The position numbers and the translations under genes were made by a program. DNA of 64,000 nucleotides from Undaria pinnatifida. Its lineage: Eukaryota; Sar; Phaeophyceae; Laminariales; Alariaceae. Positions 31,560-41,629 of this stretch are shown in pieces. The notes beneath the pieces were generated by a model. That model searched no databases and was not told the DNA's origin. It was given only the letters and a program-made list of their open reading frames with translations. The stretch covers positions 9,010,832 through 9,074,831 of the forward strand of contig JABAKD010000001.1 of NCBI GenBank assembly GCA_012845835.1, given 5' to 3'. The stretch's first letter is position 1. Each line of letters opens with the position of its first letter.

Positions 31560-32560
31560 TTTAGTGAGACCCGTGCTTGCGATAGAGGGGTACAGTACCT
31601 TTTTTTTGCTGAAATAATTTTGCGGAATCGGACTATAGTGAGACGCGTGCTAGCGATAGAGGCGTACAGCAGTACCTTTGTTTGGCTAAATAATTTTGCG
31701 AAATCGGACTATAGTGAGACGCGTGCTTGCCATAGAGGCAGTACAGTACCTTTTTTGGCCAACATACTTTCTGAAGTCGGATTACAGTGAGACGCGTGCT
31801 GCGATGGAGGTACAGTACCTTTTTCTTGGCCAATATACTTTCTGGAGTCGGATCACAGTGAGACGCGTGCTGCGATGGAGGTAGTACAGTGCCTTTTTTT
31901 TGGCTGGCATACTTTCTGAAGCCGGCCTATAGTGAGAAGCGTGCTTGCGATAGAGGTAGTACAGTGCTTTTTTTTGGCCAACATACTTTCTGAAGTCGGA
32001 TTATAGTGAGACGCGTGCTGCGATGGAGGTGCAGTACCTTTTTGGGGGCTGGCATACTTTCTGAAGTCGGATTACAGCGAGACGCGTGCTGCGATGGAGG
32101 TACAGCACCTTTTCTTGGCTGGCATACTTTCTGAAGCCGGCCTATAGTGAGACGCGTGCTTGCGATAGAGGTAGTACAAGTGCCTTTTTTTAGCCAACAT
32201 ACTTTCTGAAGTCGGATTACAGCGCGTGCTGCGATGGAGGTACAGTACCTATTTTTCGGCCAATATACATTCTGAAGTCGGATTACGGTGAGACGCTTGC
32301 TGCGACGGAGGTACAGTACCTTTTTTTTTGGCTGGCATACTTTCTGAAGCCGGCCTACAGTGAGACGCGTGCTTGCGATAGAGGGGTACAGTGCCTTCTT
32401 TCGGCTAAAATAATTTTGCAAAATCGGACTAAAGTGAGGCGCGTGCTGCGATAAGGGTACAGTACCTTTTGGGGGGGCTGGCATACTTTCTGAAATCGGC
32501 CTATAGTGAGACGCGTGCTGCGATAGAGCTACAGTGTAGCTTCATTCTTGTCGCGCATGT
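31560..32560. repeat. 73-bp satellite, about 14 copies
   Basis: Units start near 31564, 31639, 31714, 31787, 31858, 31932, 32006, 32077, 32147, 32220, 32288, 32359, 32433 and 32506. Each carries GTGAGACGCGTGCTTGCGAT, a GTACAGTACC word, a T run, GGCTGGCATAC and TTTCTGAAGTCGG. The first roughly 60 bases of each unit match the end of the M1 MITE (GACGCGTGCTACGATAGAGG then T run, then TTTCTGAATGACGG). The array therefore looks like an amplified transposon end. Confidence 0.85.
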
Positions 32561-33068
32561 ATACATGGGGTTCAGCATGCCCACCTCTTAGCTTTTTTAT
32601 TCACGTCAATCTTCATCGAATTTTGCTCAATAATAATAATGAACATCCTGAAGTAGAACAAACTAATTAGATTTCGCCACACCCTCCCATATGAATACTA
32701 CAATCTAGGGGGAAACGAAACTGCGGGGTGCCAAAACATATTTTTTTCGTTTGTACCCCCCGCTTCGGAAGTGCACATGGGGGCGGGGAGGGGGGCTTGT
32801 CCCTGGTGGGTTCGAGGGCGTAGATTCAGGAGGACATGGACGCACGTCTTCCAGCTAGTATGTTCGTAGTTGTTGGTTGTTGGATTCATTGTCTTGCGCT
32901 TTCACCTTTCGTGATCTACTTGGTTGAGCATTTTTCGGTTTTACTCCTTCTCTTTTTGTATTGTTGACACTACTACAGTGTGTTGTAGTAAGGCTGCACA
33001 TTTTCGGATGGCAAATAAAATAATACGCATTATCGTAGGTACAGCAGTAGTACGAGCGAATGTTATCA
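32561..33068. other. Intergenic, nothing recognised
   Basis: No supported gene or repeat. Confidence 0.4.
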
Positions 33069-33448
33069 AGGCATAGTTTGGGTAAGCTATTGGTTAATCT
33101 TTCGCACGAAGTGGTCAAACGGACTAATACCCCACTAATACTACCTTATTTTTTATGGCGTCGTCGACAGACCATGTTTTTTTCGGGGTCGTGGGTCGTG
33201 TCCCACATCCACCATAAAAAACTATTCAGACTTTTCCCCATTTCGAACTTGAAAAATACTCTCCCCGGCATACCCAGAAAAGGAAATCGCTTGGATATTG
33301 ACAGGTCCGCCCGTATATCCGGCCGACCTGATACTATCCCGCCGTTTCAGGGGGGGAAAGTGCTCTAAGGCTTAGTTTCGGTGAAGCTATTGGTCAACCT
33401 TTTTTTTGCAAGTGGTCAAACGGACTAATACTCCTCTAATACCTTAAC
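33069..33448 (+). mobile_element. Small element with terminal direct repeats, best copy
   Basis: Direct repeats of about 75-80 bases at 33069-33143 and 33367-33448 (GGCATAGTTTGGGTAAGC / GGCTTAGTTTCGGTGAAGC, then GTGGTCAAACGGACTAATAC). They flank a tRNA-like GGTCGTGGGTCGTGTCCCAC region preceded by GGCGTCGTCGACAGACCATG. The interior also has ATTGACAGGTCCGCCCG and CCGCCGTTTCAGGGGGG. It has no coding capacity. The inverted copy at 21911-22253 shares the whole layout. Confidence 0.6.
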
Positions 33449-34120
33449 ACTAAAATGCCATCAGATGTGGGAAAGAGGATCTTGGGAGGAAACAGCTGGG
33501 ATGGGATCACGGGAGAGATACCAGTACTTATACTGCTTCATGGAAGGACGCTCGAGTTATATCAGAACAACACCTAGGTCCTACGCTACATTGGCGAGGG
33601 GCAAAAATGATAAGGAGCATCACAGACGGCTTGCAATGATAATTTTCGACGAAAATCTTCGATCTCACAGCTAGCTGTTGTGCTGCTGTGGCGTATTCAA
33701 AAATCTTTTATAACAATAATAGAAACATCCCCTACTTTCTACCCTCGGTATACTATCAAAAAAATAAATGTTTATTTTTTGCCGTCCGGCAAATTCTGAC
33801 GCGAGCTATTAACACGATAGAGAGGTAGCACTAGGGTAAGGGTTAGGGTTAGCACTTTTTGGCCGAAACCTTTTTCTGAATGACTGGGCTCCTTGACCCA
33901 AAAATCGACAGGAAAATGTCGGGGGGGGGGGGGGGGGTTCGTTGTATCGTATCTCTACGAAGGCCATGTGGGACTTGTTCGTTGGATATGTCGTACGTAG
34001 CGCTTTTTTTCCTTCCCTAAAATCAGTTTTTTTCGGGAGGGGGGGGGGGGATAGAACTCTCTAACTGAGGATGTTTGGAAACAAAATAGTGCGCCTCTGC
34101 TGTATGTGCTATATGTAAGG
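33449..34120. other. Intergenic with element-end fragment and G runs
   Basis: An inverted CAGCTGTGAG-family end lies at about 33616-33720. A short TTAGGG-like tract lies at 33832-33852. G runs lie at about 33917-33937 and 34038-34050. No gene. Confidence 0.45.
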
Positions 34121-34408
34121 TTATGGGGTGAGGACACAGAGTACCCCCTGCGTCAGGAGGACCGTGGCCGCTGCTACCACCGCCTACACCAGAGCTCCGA
34201 ATGACTTCTGAGATCGGAGGCACGTGACCGTGGCCGCTGCTACCACCGCCTCCACCAGAGCTCCGGATAGCTTCTGAGATCCGAGGCACGTGCCTCCGAT
34301 CTATTTCCTAGCTTTCCCGAATATAAAACGCCAACCTTATCATACGAAACCCATCCAAATGGTCTCAAATTCGGATAATTACAGGCCTTTCGAGGCCGTA
34401 TCTTAACA
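34121..34408 (-). repeat. Third copy of the D-arm-bearing repeat, rearranged
   Basis: Matches 26441-26692 over the ACGAAACCCATCCAAATG, TTCGGATAATTACAGGCC and GAGGCCGTATCTTAACA parts. The D-arm part is replaced by an internal duplication of about 70 bases around GGCCGCTGCTACCACCGCCT. Confidence 0.65.
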
Positions 34409-34951
34409 GTGATATGTAACAACGTGCGTAACGTGCCCCTCGCAACGTCGACCACACACAAAGCCCCCCCCCCCCAAAAAAAAAAAGCAAAAAGAAGAAG
34501 AAAACCAAGGGAAAGTAAACCAAGAAACACAAGGAAAGCGCCGTATGACATTGCACGCACGCAGCCTACACACCCCCCCCCTTCCGTACCTGCTGCAACA
34601 CGATCGGTCGTGGACGGGGCGTGCTACACGACAGAGGTACAGTACCTTTTTTTGGCTAAAATGGTTTCTGAATGACGGGGCCTCTTAAACCCCTTTGCAA
34701 CTGGAAACCCGTTCTTGGGGGACAAAATTGCTTGGACTCAAGTATAGGGAGGGGCTTGGGGGGTGTAAAGGGGTTGGCCCAAAATCGTGTCGGAGAACGT
34801 CATTTTTTTGCGGTACGAACGGCACATACATGCCACGATAGAGGCAGCACGTTTTTCCGACGAGGGCTCCTTAATTATTGTGGATGGTGGGATTCGAACC
34901 CACGATCCCCCAAAAAAACATGGTCTGTCGTCGACGACGCCATTTGTTAAG
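34409..34951. repeat. Composite of repeat fragments
   Basis: Holds an M1/satellite unit (34615-34680), the small element related to 1066-1154 (34680-34775) and a tRNA T-arm-like segment at 34870-34950. On the minus strand that segment reads GTGGGTTCGAATCCCAC with a perfect 5-bp stem, joined to the GCGTCGTCGACGACAGACC block. The rest of a tRNA is missing. Confidence 0.6.
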
Positions 34952-35967
34952 GAATAAGTGGGCCAGGGTAGGACTACGGATGAGGAGGACAATGTCCTCG
35001 TCGGTAGTATGGAGTCGGCCTTTGCCAGCGAGCTCCTGGATCTCCGAGAAGGGGGGGGCGCTGGTGTGAGGGGAAACGCGCTAAGACTTCGGTGGGCAAG
35101 GCCAACGGCCGGCCGAGAACAATGTATTGTATGGCGGCGTAGCACGTGGGCTCTGCAGGAAGCTCTCTCTCCTAGTCGGCGTGCGAATAACGCGCAGCGG
35201 AATCGCCGAAGTGTAGGTCGGCAGCAGCGCCGAGAGCGTCTAAATCGGCCGTAGGGGCGGAGGGAGATTCCGAAGGGATCGAGAGCCCTAAAGCGGGACA
35301 CCGCTTGGTCGCGGTCAGACGGGATGGGTACCGTCGGAACAGGCGTTGGGGCTCGAGATGCACTCGGGGCGGCAGCCAAAGGCAGCCGAGGGCGCGGAAC
35401 GCGCGGAGGCGGGTCAACCCGAGAGGAAGGCGTCCGCGGAACCCCGCCGGGTCCGAAGCCATAGTCTACTGCAGGCTGCGCTGCGGCTGTTCTTCGGCGC
35501 GTCCGAGTGGAGATGCGGCCCGTAGGCCGCAGTGCCACTGAAGCCTCCGATGGGGGCGTAGGGCCCCGCGGAGGTAAGTCGGGCGGAGTAGCCCCGGAGG
35601 GTACCGCGAAAACCGGAATGAGAGTGGCGTCGGCGACAGGCCAAAATGGCGCCCGGCCGAGGCGGTCATCACCGGTACGAACGAAAGCAGAAACACGAGC
35701 GACGCATCTCCCGGTGAGAGCAGAAAGGTCGTCAATCTTTATACGTGGCCCGTGTACGCGAAACTCGCGAAAATCAGTGGAGGTAAGGGGGAGCCCACCC
35801 AAGACGGCGCTATCGGTTTGGGGCACCGGCCCACCCAAACCAATGCCGGGGACCGATGTGGAGGGGGTGAGCAGGCCGCAAGCCCTGACGAGGTATATGG
35901 CCCCGTCGTTGACAGGGGTGAGGCGGCTAGAACCACTGCGGTCGTGCTCAATCGCCGGCTGTGGCAA
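34952..35967 (-). pseudogene. Gypsy post-RNase H proline-rich segment, integrase lost
   Basis: A frame of about 340 codons continues from the RNase H end (PQPAIEHDRSG). It carries a Pro/Arg/Ser-rich linker instead of the zinc-binding and D,D-35-E integrase domains. The linker has no visible fold. The frame then enters the dispersed repeats near 34950, so the 3' part of the element, including any terminal repeat, has been removed. Confidence 0.55.
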
Positions 35968-36019
35968 CGGCGAGAGGAAGTCAGCATTACCATCGGTACT
36001 CTAGTAGTGTGCAGTCAAA

Positions 36020-37182
36020 CGCGGTGAGGTGCTCGTGCTACCTCTGGACTCGCGCGTTGTGGTCTTCAACTTTTCTGATATTTTCCAGGGCCTTGTGATC
36101 CGAGAAAAGGCGAAAACTCGTACCCTAAAGGTAGCCTCGAAGGCGCTTAATCGCCCCTACGATGCTGCCTGCTTCCAAATCGAGCGGCGTCCAATGTCTT
36201 TCCGAGTCAAGGGTAGCGCGGCTAACCTAGGCAATGGGACTCACGGAGCCGTCGGGCTGTTCTTGCTCTAGCGTAGCGCCAAAGCCGTCAATACTGGCGT
36301 TGCAGTACACCCGACAAAGGCGGGGGCCGTCCTCCACGGCGTTCCAATCGGGGAAGACCAAGGCCGGTGGAGCGGCGAGCTCCGCGAGCATGTCACGCAC
36401 GACGACTTCCATGTTCGGCGTGCACAAAAAATTGACGCCCTTCTTGAGGAAGGCCGTGATTGATCGAATCCGTTTGGACATATCTGGCAGAAACTTTCGG
36501 TAGTACGAAAGGCCACCTAAGAGAGAGCGCAGCTGCTTCAGGTCGCGGGGCATGGGCATGAGAGTCAAAGCCGACACTTTCTCAGCGTTTGGGCGCACGC
36601 CCGCGCGCGAGATGGAATGGCGTAGGAAATCGGCGTCCGTCCCGCCGAGTCTGGCTTTTGAGGGGGAGAGCTTAAGATTGTGCTTGCGCAGTCGCTCGAA
36701 GAGGGCACGGATGGTTTTAACGTGGGTCGAAGGGTCTGAATCGAACTCGATCACACCGTCCAGGTATGCCGCAACCTGTTCCAAGCCCTTGGTAACCTCG
36801 TTGATCACCTTCACAAACCAACCAGGCGATGCGCTGCTGCCCCCCTGAGGCATAACCAGCCACTCGTAAAGGCCCGTGGGGGCGCAGAATGCCGTGAGTG
36901 GAGCTGTGTCCTTGTGGGTGGCTATCTGCTGAAACGACGACCCTAGGTCAAAAAGCGAGAAAACGCGTCCCTTGCCCAAAGAGTCCAGGACCTGATCCAC
37001 TCCCGGGATGGGCAGCTGGCTGAGTCTGCAATGTCGACGGGCTTCTTGTAGCTAACAGTGATCCAAACCCCGCCATTTTGTTTTGGGACGACCACCAGAG
37101 GGCTCGAGTATGGCGAAGTCGAGCGTTGGATCAGACCGGCAGCAAGGCACTGGTTGAGGGTGGCGTCCACCTCTTTGGCCAA
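36020..37182 (-). pseudogene. Gypsy reverse transcriptase and RNase H remnant
   Basis: The RT begins with CLAAGLIQRSTSPYSSPLVV (37182 frame), shifts frame near 37020, and continues in the 36227-37000 frame. Motif A is FSLFDLGSSFQQI and motif B is MPQGGSSASPGWF. Motif C is AAYLDGVIEF, where the usual YxDD has become YLDG. The connection FLRHSISRAGVRPNAEKV and the RNase H start VYCNASIDGFGATLEQ follow, with Asn for the first catalytic Asp. RNase H continues after a stop near 36226 (HWTPLDLEAGSIVGAIKRL, LFSDHKALENI). It ends with GNADFLSPLPQPA near 35960. This is textbook Metaviridae order with several inactivating changes. Confidence 0.85.
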
Positions 37183-37984
37183 ATTCGGGTTATGCGATGT
37201 GGCCGGGCGGTGACAGGCACACTGCCCTCCGGTACCGAAATTTCAAAGGGCATCAGAGAGCAGGAGCTAAAATCCGTTTTGGAGCTGGAAAAAAACATCC
37301 GGAATTCGCAGACGACGTCACCTAGTTCCTCGATGGCCGCAGGGGTCCACTCTGGGCTATGTTTGTCGAAAATTATTTCGCGCAGATGCCTCGGCAGGCG
37401 GTTTCAGACGCGTAGGAACGAATCCCTTTGTTCGGGAGTCAAACGCTCGAGCAGGGCATGCGAGGGCGAGGCCGTGGCTGCAGCTGCTGCGAGAGAGGGT
37501 TCTGAAATGGCCATCACCTCAGGCGCGCTCGTGGGCGGGGAGACGGCTGGTGCACTGTTCGTACTCTGGAAAACGGCAATGGGTGCGCGCATCAATGGGG
37601 CGTGGGAGACTCCCAGAAGGTCGCCGGGCTCGAGGTCGGTCGCGGCACTGATGGGGAGGACCTGTTGCCCTGAAACGGCCAAATGTTCTTCGGCAAGAAG
37701 AAGGTCCGGTTGGGGCAACATTTTGACGAGATAGTGGCCTGTAGAGCTGTTAGACCGTTACTGCGGACCAAGTTAACAGCGAGCAGCTGAGGCTCGTCTG
37801 GCAAAGTGACGCGATCGGCCCCATCGTAACGGAGGTAGAAACCTCCGCCAGAGGCGAGGGGGTCGGGTACAAAAGCCGATGCACCCGTGGGAGCATGGTG
37901 AGATAGCGTCAGCTCCCCCAAAAACTCTCTGGTCAGAGGGGCGGGGAGGGGAAGAGCGGTAGGACCGCGTGTTAAAACGCATCC

Positions 37985-38340
37985 AGCTATCGCGTCCCAG
38001 GAGCAACGCATGTTGCATGACTGAGGGCGGAACGACGCAGGCCCACATGGGGAGAGAGCTCGTCGACTGTTCAGCCCGAAAGAATGGGACGCTCAAACGG
38101 ACGCTCGTCGAAGTTCGTAGGGGAGCGGATTTTCCGAATCCCCCCCCACGAACTAGGGGCAGAGCCTTGCTCGCAATTAACCGCGGCCGCACCACCCGCA
38201 AGCATCTGCTCCCAGACGTCGCACGGCGGATGAAAGTCTGGGGGAATGTCTAGGAGCGCGACACAACCAAAAGCTGTAGAGGCGGTGGCTCCGCTATGCA
38301 CGGCAATTTTGGTGGTAAAGGAGGCGCCGTCGAGCATAAT
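37985..38340 (-). pseudogene. Gypsy aspartic protease remnant
   Basis: The retropepsin core is read as KIAVHSGATAS (about residues 10-20 of the frame starting 38337). His stands where the catalytic Asp of D-S/T-G-A is required (plus strand about 38296-38298). The C-terminal protease signature LLGRDSWMRF follows in another frame near 38003. It would mature the polyprotein. A frameshift and the Asp loss make it inactive. It lies between NADAR and RT, the normal place for a Ty3/gypsy protease. Confidence 0.65.
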
Positions 38341-38619
38341 CGTGCCTCCGACGAGGCCCGGGACGTGCTCGGGGAACGAGGGCGTGTCCGCGGGGATGGG
38401 CGCGGATCAAGAGGTGACATCCAGCACATCGGGGCTGTGGTCCGCTGGCGCGTCGGAAAAATGGGTCGAAAACTCCGAAGGGGGACCGGGGTAAGCACGT
38501 GCTGAAAGTCGAAGGCGCATCAGCGGTGCGGGGTTAATTCCATGAATTCCCTCGGACAATATCGGAGTGCAGAATTTAGGAGAAGAGGAGGGGTGTGCCA
38601 ACCCGTCCATGTTGTGGCG

Positions 38620-39105
38620 AAGGAGGTCGCGGACGGTAGAAAGAGCCTGTCCGAGCAAGTTCTTTCCTCGCCATAAGTGGGGGTCATGGGCGTCGGGGTC
38701 ATCCGCCCGGAGGCCACTGCCCCACACCTGATCAAAAGGACTGGCTTCAGCAAAAAGCTTGTGACCAGTGCCTATAAGGTGGCGTTTCATCTCCGGGTTT
38801 TGCGCAAATTTGGCAAAAATCCCAGCGAAAACGGCGTTTTCGCGTTCCCGCTCCCAAAATGGCATTGTCAAAAACCCTGGGTGCTCCATCCGATGCGCTT
38901 GTGCGATTGGGGTTCCGATGTGCTCAGTATGAGCTTCAGCGCACGGTTGTCGTGAAAGAGGCGTGCCCTTTCGGCCATCATAAGTTGCTTCGCGCGAAAT
39001 ACGAAACGTCGTCGACGACAAACGCCGACGCTGTCTATTGCGAAAAAATGGAGGGGGGTTGCCAAAACAACACGACGTTTCTCGTGGAATACTCGCGTGT
39101 AGGGT
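38620..39105 (-). pseudogene. NADAR-like domain at the front of the gypsy polyprotein
   Basis: NADAR proteins (YbiA/DUF1768 superfamily) act on ADP-ribose derivatives, including removal of ADP-ribose from guanine. Here the N-terminal part reads VVLFWQPPSIFSQ then a stop where Trp is expected, then SAFVVDDVSYF. After a frame change comes AKQLMMAERARLFHD. After another comes KFAQNPEMKRHLIGTG, LFAEASPFDQVWGSG and LWRGKNLLGQAL, the family signature EAS-P-x-D-x-x-WG and W-x-G-K/Q-N-LLG. The catalytic-region Glu (in AEAS) and the WG are kept. At least two frameshifts and one stop break it. The downstream frame leads straight into the protease. The assignment rests on motif recognition alone. Confidence 0.7.
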
Positions 39106-41283
39106 TAAAATTCGAGGGGGGCAAGCCCTCGCAGGGTATTGTTGAGGCGCGCAGTGCAGCCCTGTGGACGCACTGGGTCGCCGACGCGAACCGCGGGGCC
39201 GGTCTGACGGTCACCGGCGGTGGGGCACTATCGCGCGTAGGCGAAACGTCGCCAGAAGTGACTCTCTCTGTTTGACGAAGTCACCCGCGCGACGGCGGGC
39301 AGATACGCCGGTTACGTTGACCGAAGGTTGTGGAGTCACGACGGGTTCGACGAGCAGTGTCGGGATCGCCTGTTCCACTGGTGCCGTGGAATTCCGGGGG
39401 GGGGGTGCTCGTCGGCACGCATATACGAAGGAGAGCCTGCAGACGCTCCAGACGAATTTAAAAACGGGTCTCGGACGGGCGGCACTTGCGTGCCCGCCGG
39501 AGGGGGTTTCTGCCCTTTACCCAAGCCTGAGGGAGTGGGCGGGGTAGCTAAGCTCGCTGAATCCTCTGCGGTAGGGCTGAGCTTTATAACACGTAGAACA
39601 CGGGGAAAACTTACGTGCGGTCGGAAAAAAACAAACAAATTAAAACTATTAATCAAAAGTCCGTTGTTGTTCGAAACCAAGTTGTTCTCATGGGGCCGGG
39701 CGGTTTGGAGCTGGGGCAAGGGAGGTCTGCAAACGCCCCCTTTCCCCAAGTCAAATGCTCGAACCATTTTCCCGTTTTATCTACTTGATAATAGATAAGC
39801 CCACCTAAATTGGTGCGTCACGGGGCTGTAAGTAATAGAGTGTCGCCGTGAGGACGCGGAGATAGACGGTGCAGGGCAGCTGTCTTCTCATAGTCTGTGG
39901 TGCTGTTATTCGGCGCTGCTTTGGACACAATAGGCTGACGCTATCACAATATATGAAACGGTTGAGAACCCGTGGCCCAGGGATACGAAACAGCAATATT
40001 TTTCAAAGCAACAATGACATTCCGGCGATTTTGGGTTTAAGTAAAAATAGGGTTAGTCCATGCTGAAAATACCTAATATTTTCCCTGAGAAGAAAAAAAG
40101 AAGTATCTGGGTCCACATTTTTTCGTTGTTTACCAAAAAGGCAGGGATTTGCCCAAAAGGCTGCTTCTTAGCTCCTTTGAAAGCTTAGTTAGGTACACTT
40201 GATACAAAATATGTTTTCCCATTCCCCCCCGACAAAATTGGACCTCTACCTTGGATGAAGTACACAGAGGCACTCAGGGCAGGTCCCCGCGCCCAGGTAC
40301 CAGCGTCGGGGTGTGCAGCAGGCTCTTAGCCAATCATACTCGTTTGATGATATTTATTCTCGATTCGTGATTTCCCATTGTTTTGCCGCATTCATATGGG
40401 GTTCCTCGTCATTCAGAAAACGGTTCAGCCAAAAAAAGGTATGCCTTAACGACTCTATCGTAGCACGCGTCTGCTTTGCACCACCTTTGAAAAAAAGAAG
40501 GTATACCTAGGCCATGGGATTGTTCATCGGGTTGCACTTTTAGTTGGCTCTAAATCGATTTTTGGGCGCGATGTAGAGCTCTTTCAAACCAAGAACCCTC
40601 GTAAGTAAGGAGAAATATGGCGCTAAAAAACGCCCCACGGTTGCATGCGCCGCGAAAAAAAAAGACGAGTTTCGACGAGTTTCGATCTCACAGCTGATGA
40701 GGGGTCACATTCAATTTTTCCATAAAACTGGTCAGAAACTCGGCCACGCGCCGCTTTCTTTGCATCGGGCGATAATTTCTCGATTTTTTGAACGCCACAA
40801 TGAATTATTCCGAAGCGGGTGTTGAACGACGGCGGGGCTCCTCAGCCCAAAATCGTCGGGGTGTCGCCCTTCTTTTGCCATACGAAAATTGGGTATAGGC
40901 CTAGGGTATAAATAGCAAGACTCTGGTATCACCCTCGTTGAACAACAACTTGAACTTGCTGTTTGAAGGCATCTCTAACACTGTGCGTCAGATCTTTGCG
41001 CTTGTTGTGCGCTTGTATGCGCAGCAATCTCGTCCAATGATCCCGACCGAGCTCGATTTGTTCGACGTGTTAGTACCTTCCGGGAGTTTTAACCCTCCCC
41101 CGCCGTTTCCGTCAGGATCACCATAACGTCGATAGAGACTTCTCGAGGACAAATCTAAACTTTTCGTGGCCTATACCGTCCACGGTAAAAGTCAAAGGTT
41201 CCTTTTTTGTCCCGTATGCGGCAGAACTTGTTAATCTTACGCAAGAAACGAGCGTTCTCGGCCTTAACCTGGACATCATGAAA
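39106..41283. other. Possible gypsy upstream part, then intergenic
   Basis: 39106-39600 keeps the GC-rich style of the gypsy element and may be decayed gag, but no zinc knuckle or capsid motif can be read. Beyond it, 40424-40475 is an inverted M1 end fragment, 40510-40600 resembles the M1 interior, and 40661-40725 is a CAGCTGTGAG-family end. No gene in 41000-41283. Confidence 0.45.
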
Positions 41284-41507
41284 ATGCAAGAATGTCGGAA
41301 CGATCTGGAGTTTGGCGGAGCGGAGAGGAAATACCGGAGAACCGAGTGGTAGAGGAGGGGGGGGGGGGGGGGGGGGTCCAGGGGAAGGAATGAAGAAAAA
41401 TGGGAGGGTCTCAGCGAGACAGCGTGGCACAGCAGCAGCACAGCAGCAGCGAGTATCGGGCACGACAACTGGTAGAGGCAGGAGGACGTAGTGCCCACGC
41501 AGCAGCG

Positions 41508-41539
<32 letters not shown>

Positions 41540-41613
41540 AGCCGTAGGGAGAAGATCGACGGCAGGAGCACAAGGGGTAGAGAGGCGGCACGGGGGGACG
41601 CCAATCGCAATCT
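41284..41613 (+). repeat. 5' repeat a1 of Ngaro-like copy 2
   Basis: Matches 48134-48443 and, inverted, the a repeats of copy 1. Contains an expanded GCA/CAG tract (41515-41540) and a G run of about 22 bases near 41356-41377. It ends just before the gag ATG at 41630. Confidence 0.8.
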
Positions 41614-41629
41614 CCCACCATTCGCAATA

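Larger units (their letters stand above)
34952..39105 (-). mobile_element. Broken Ty3/gypsy retrotransposon with NADAR domain
   Basis: On the minus strand the order is NADAR, aspartic protease, reverse transcriptase, RNase H and a proline-rich linker, all broken by stops and frameshifts. The NADAR and protease segments share one reading frame, interrupted by a single stop at 38407-38409. The integrase is missing: the frame after RNase H runs into dispersed repeats near 34950. No long terminal repeats or primer-binding site were found by eye. Active-site losses in protease, RT and RNase H show the copy is dead. Moderately high GC sets it apart from the AT-rich surroundings. Confidence 0.8.

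Noticed and set aside
31560-32560. CRISPR array or rDNA spacer repeat
   Set aside because: Whole 73-bp units repeat, with no spacer/repeat alternation and no rRNA nearby.
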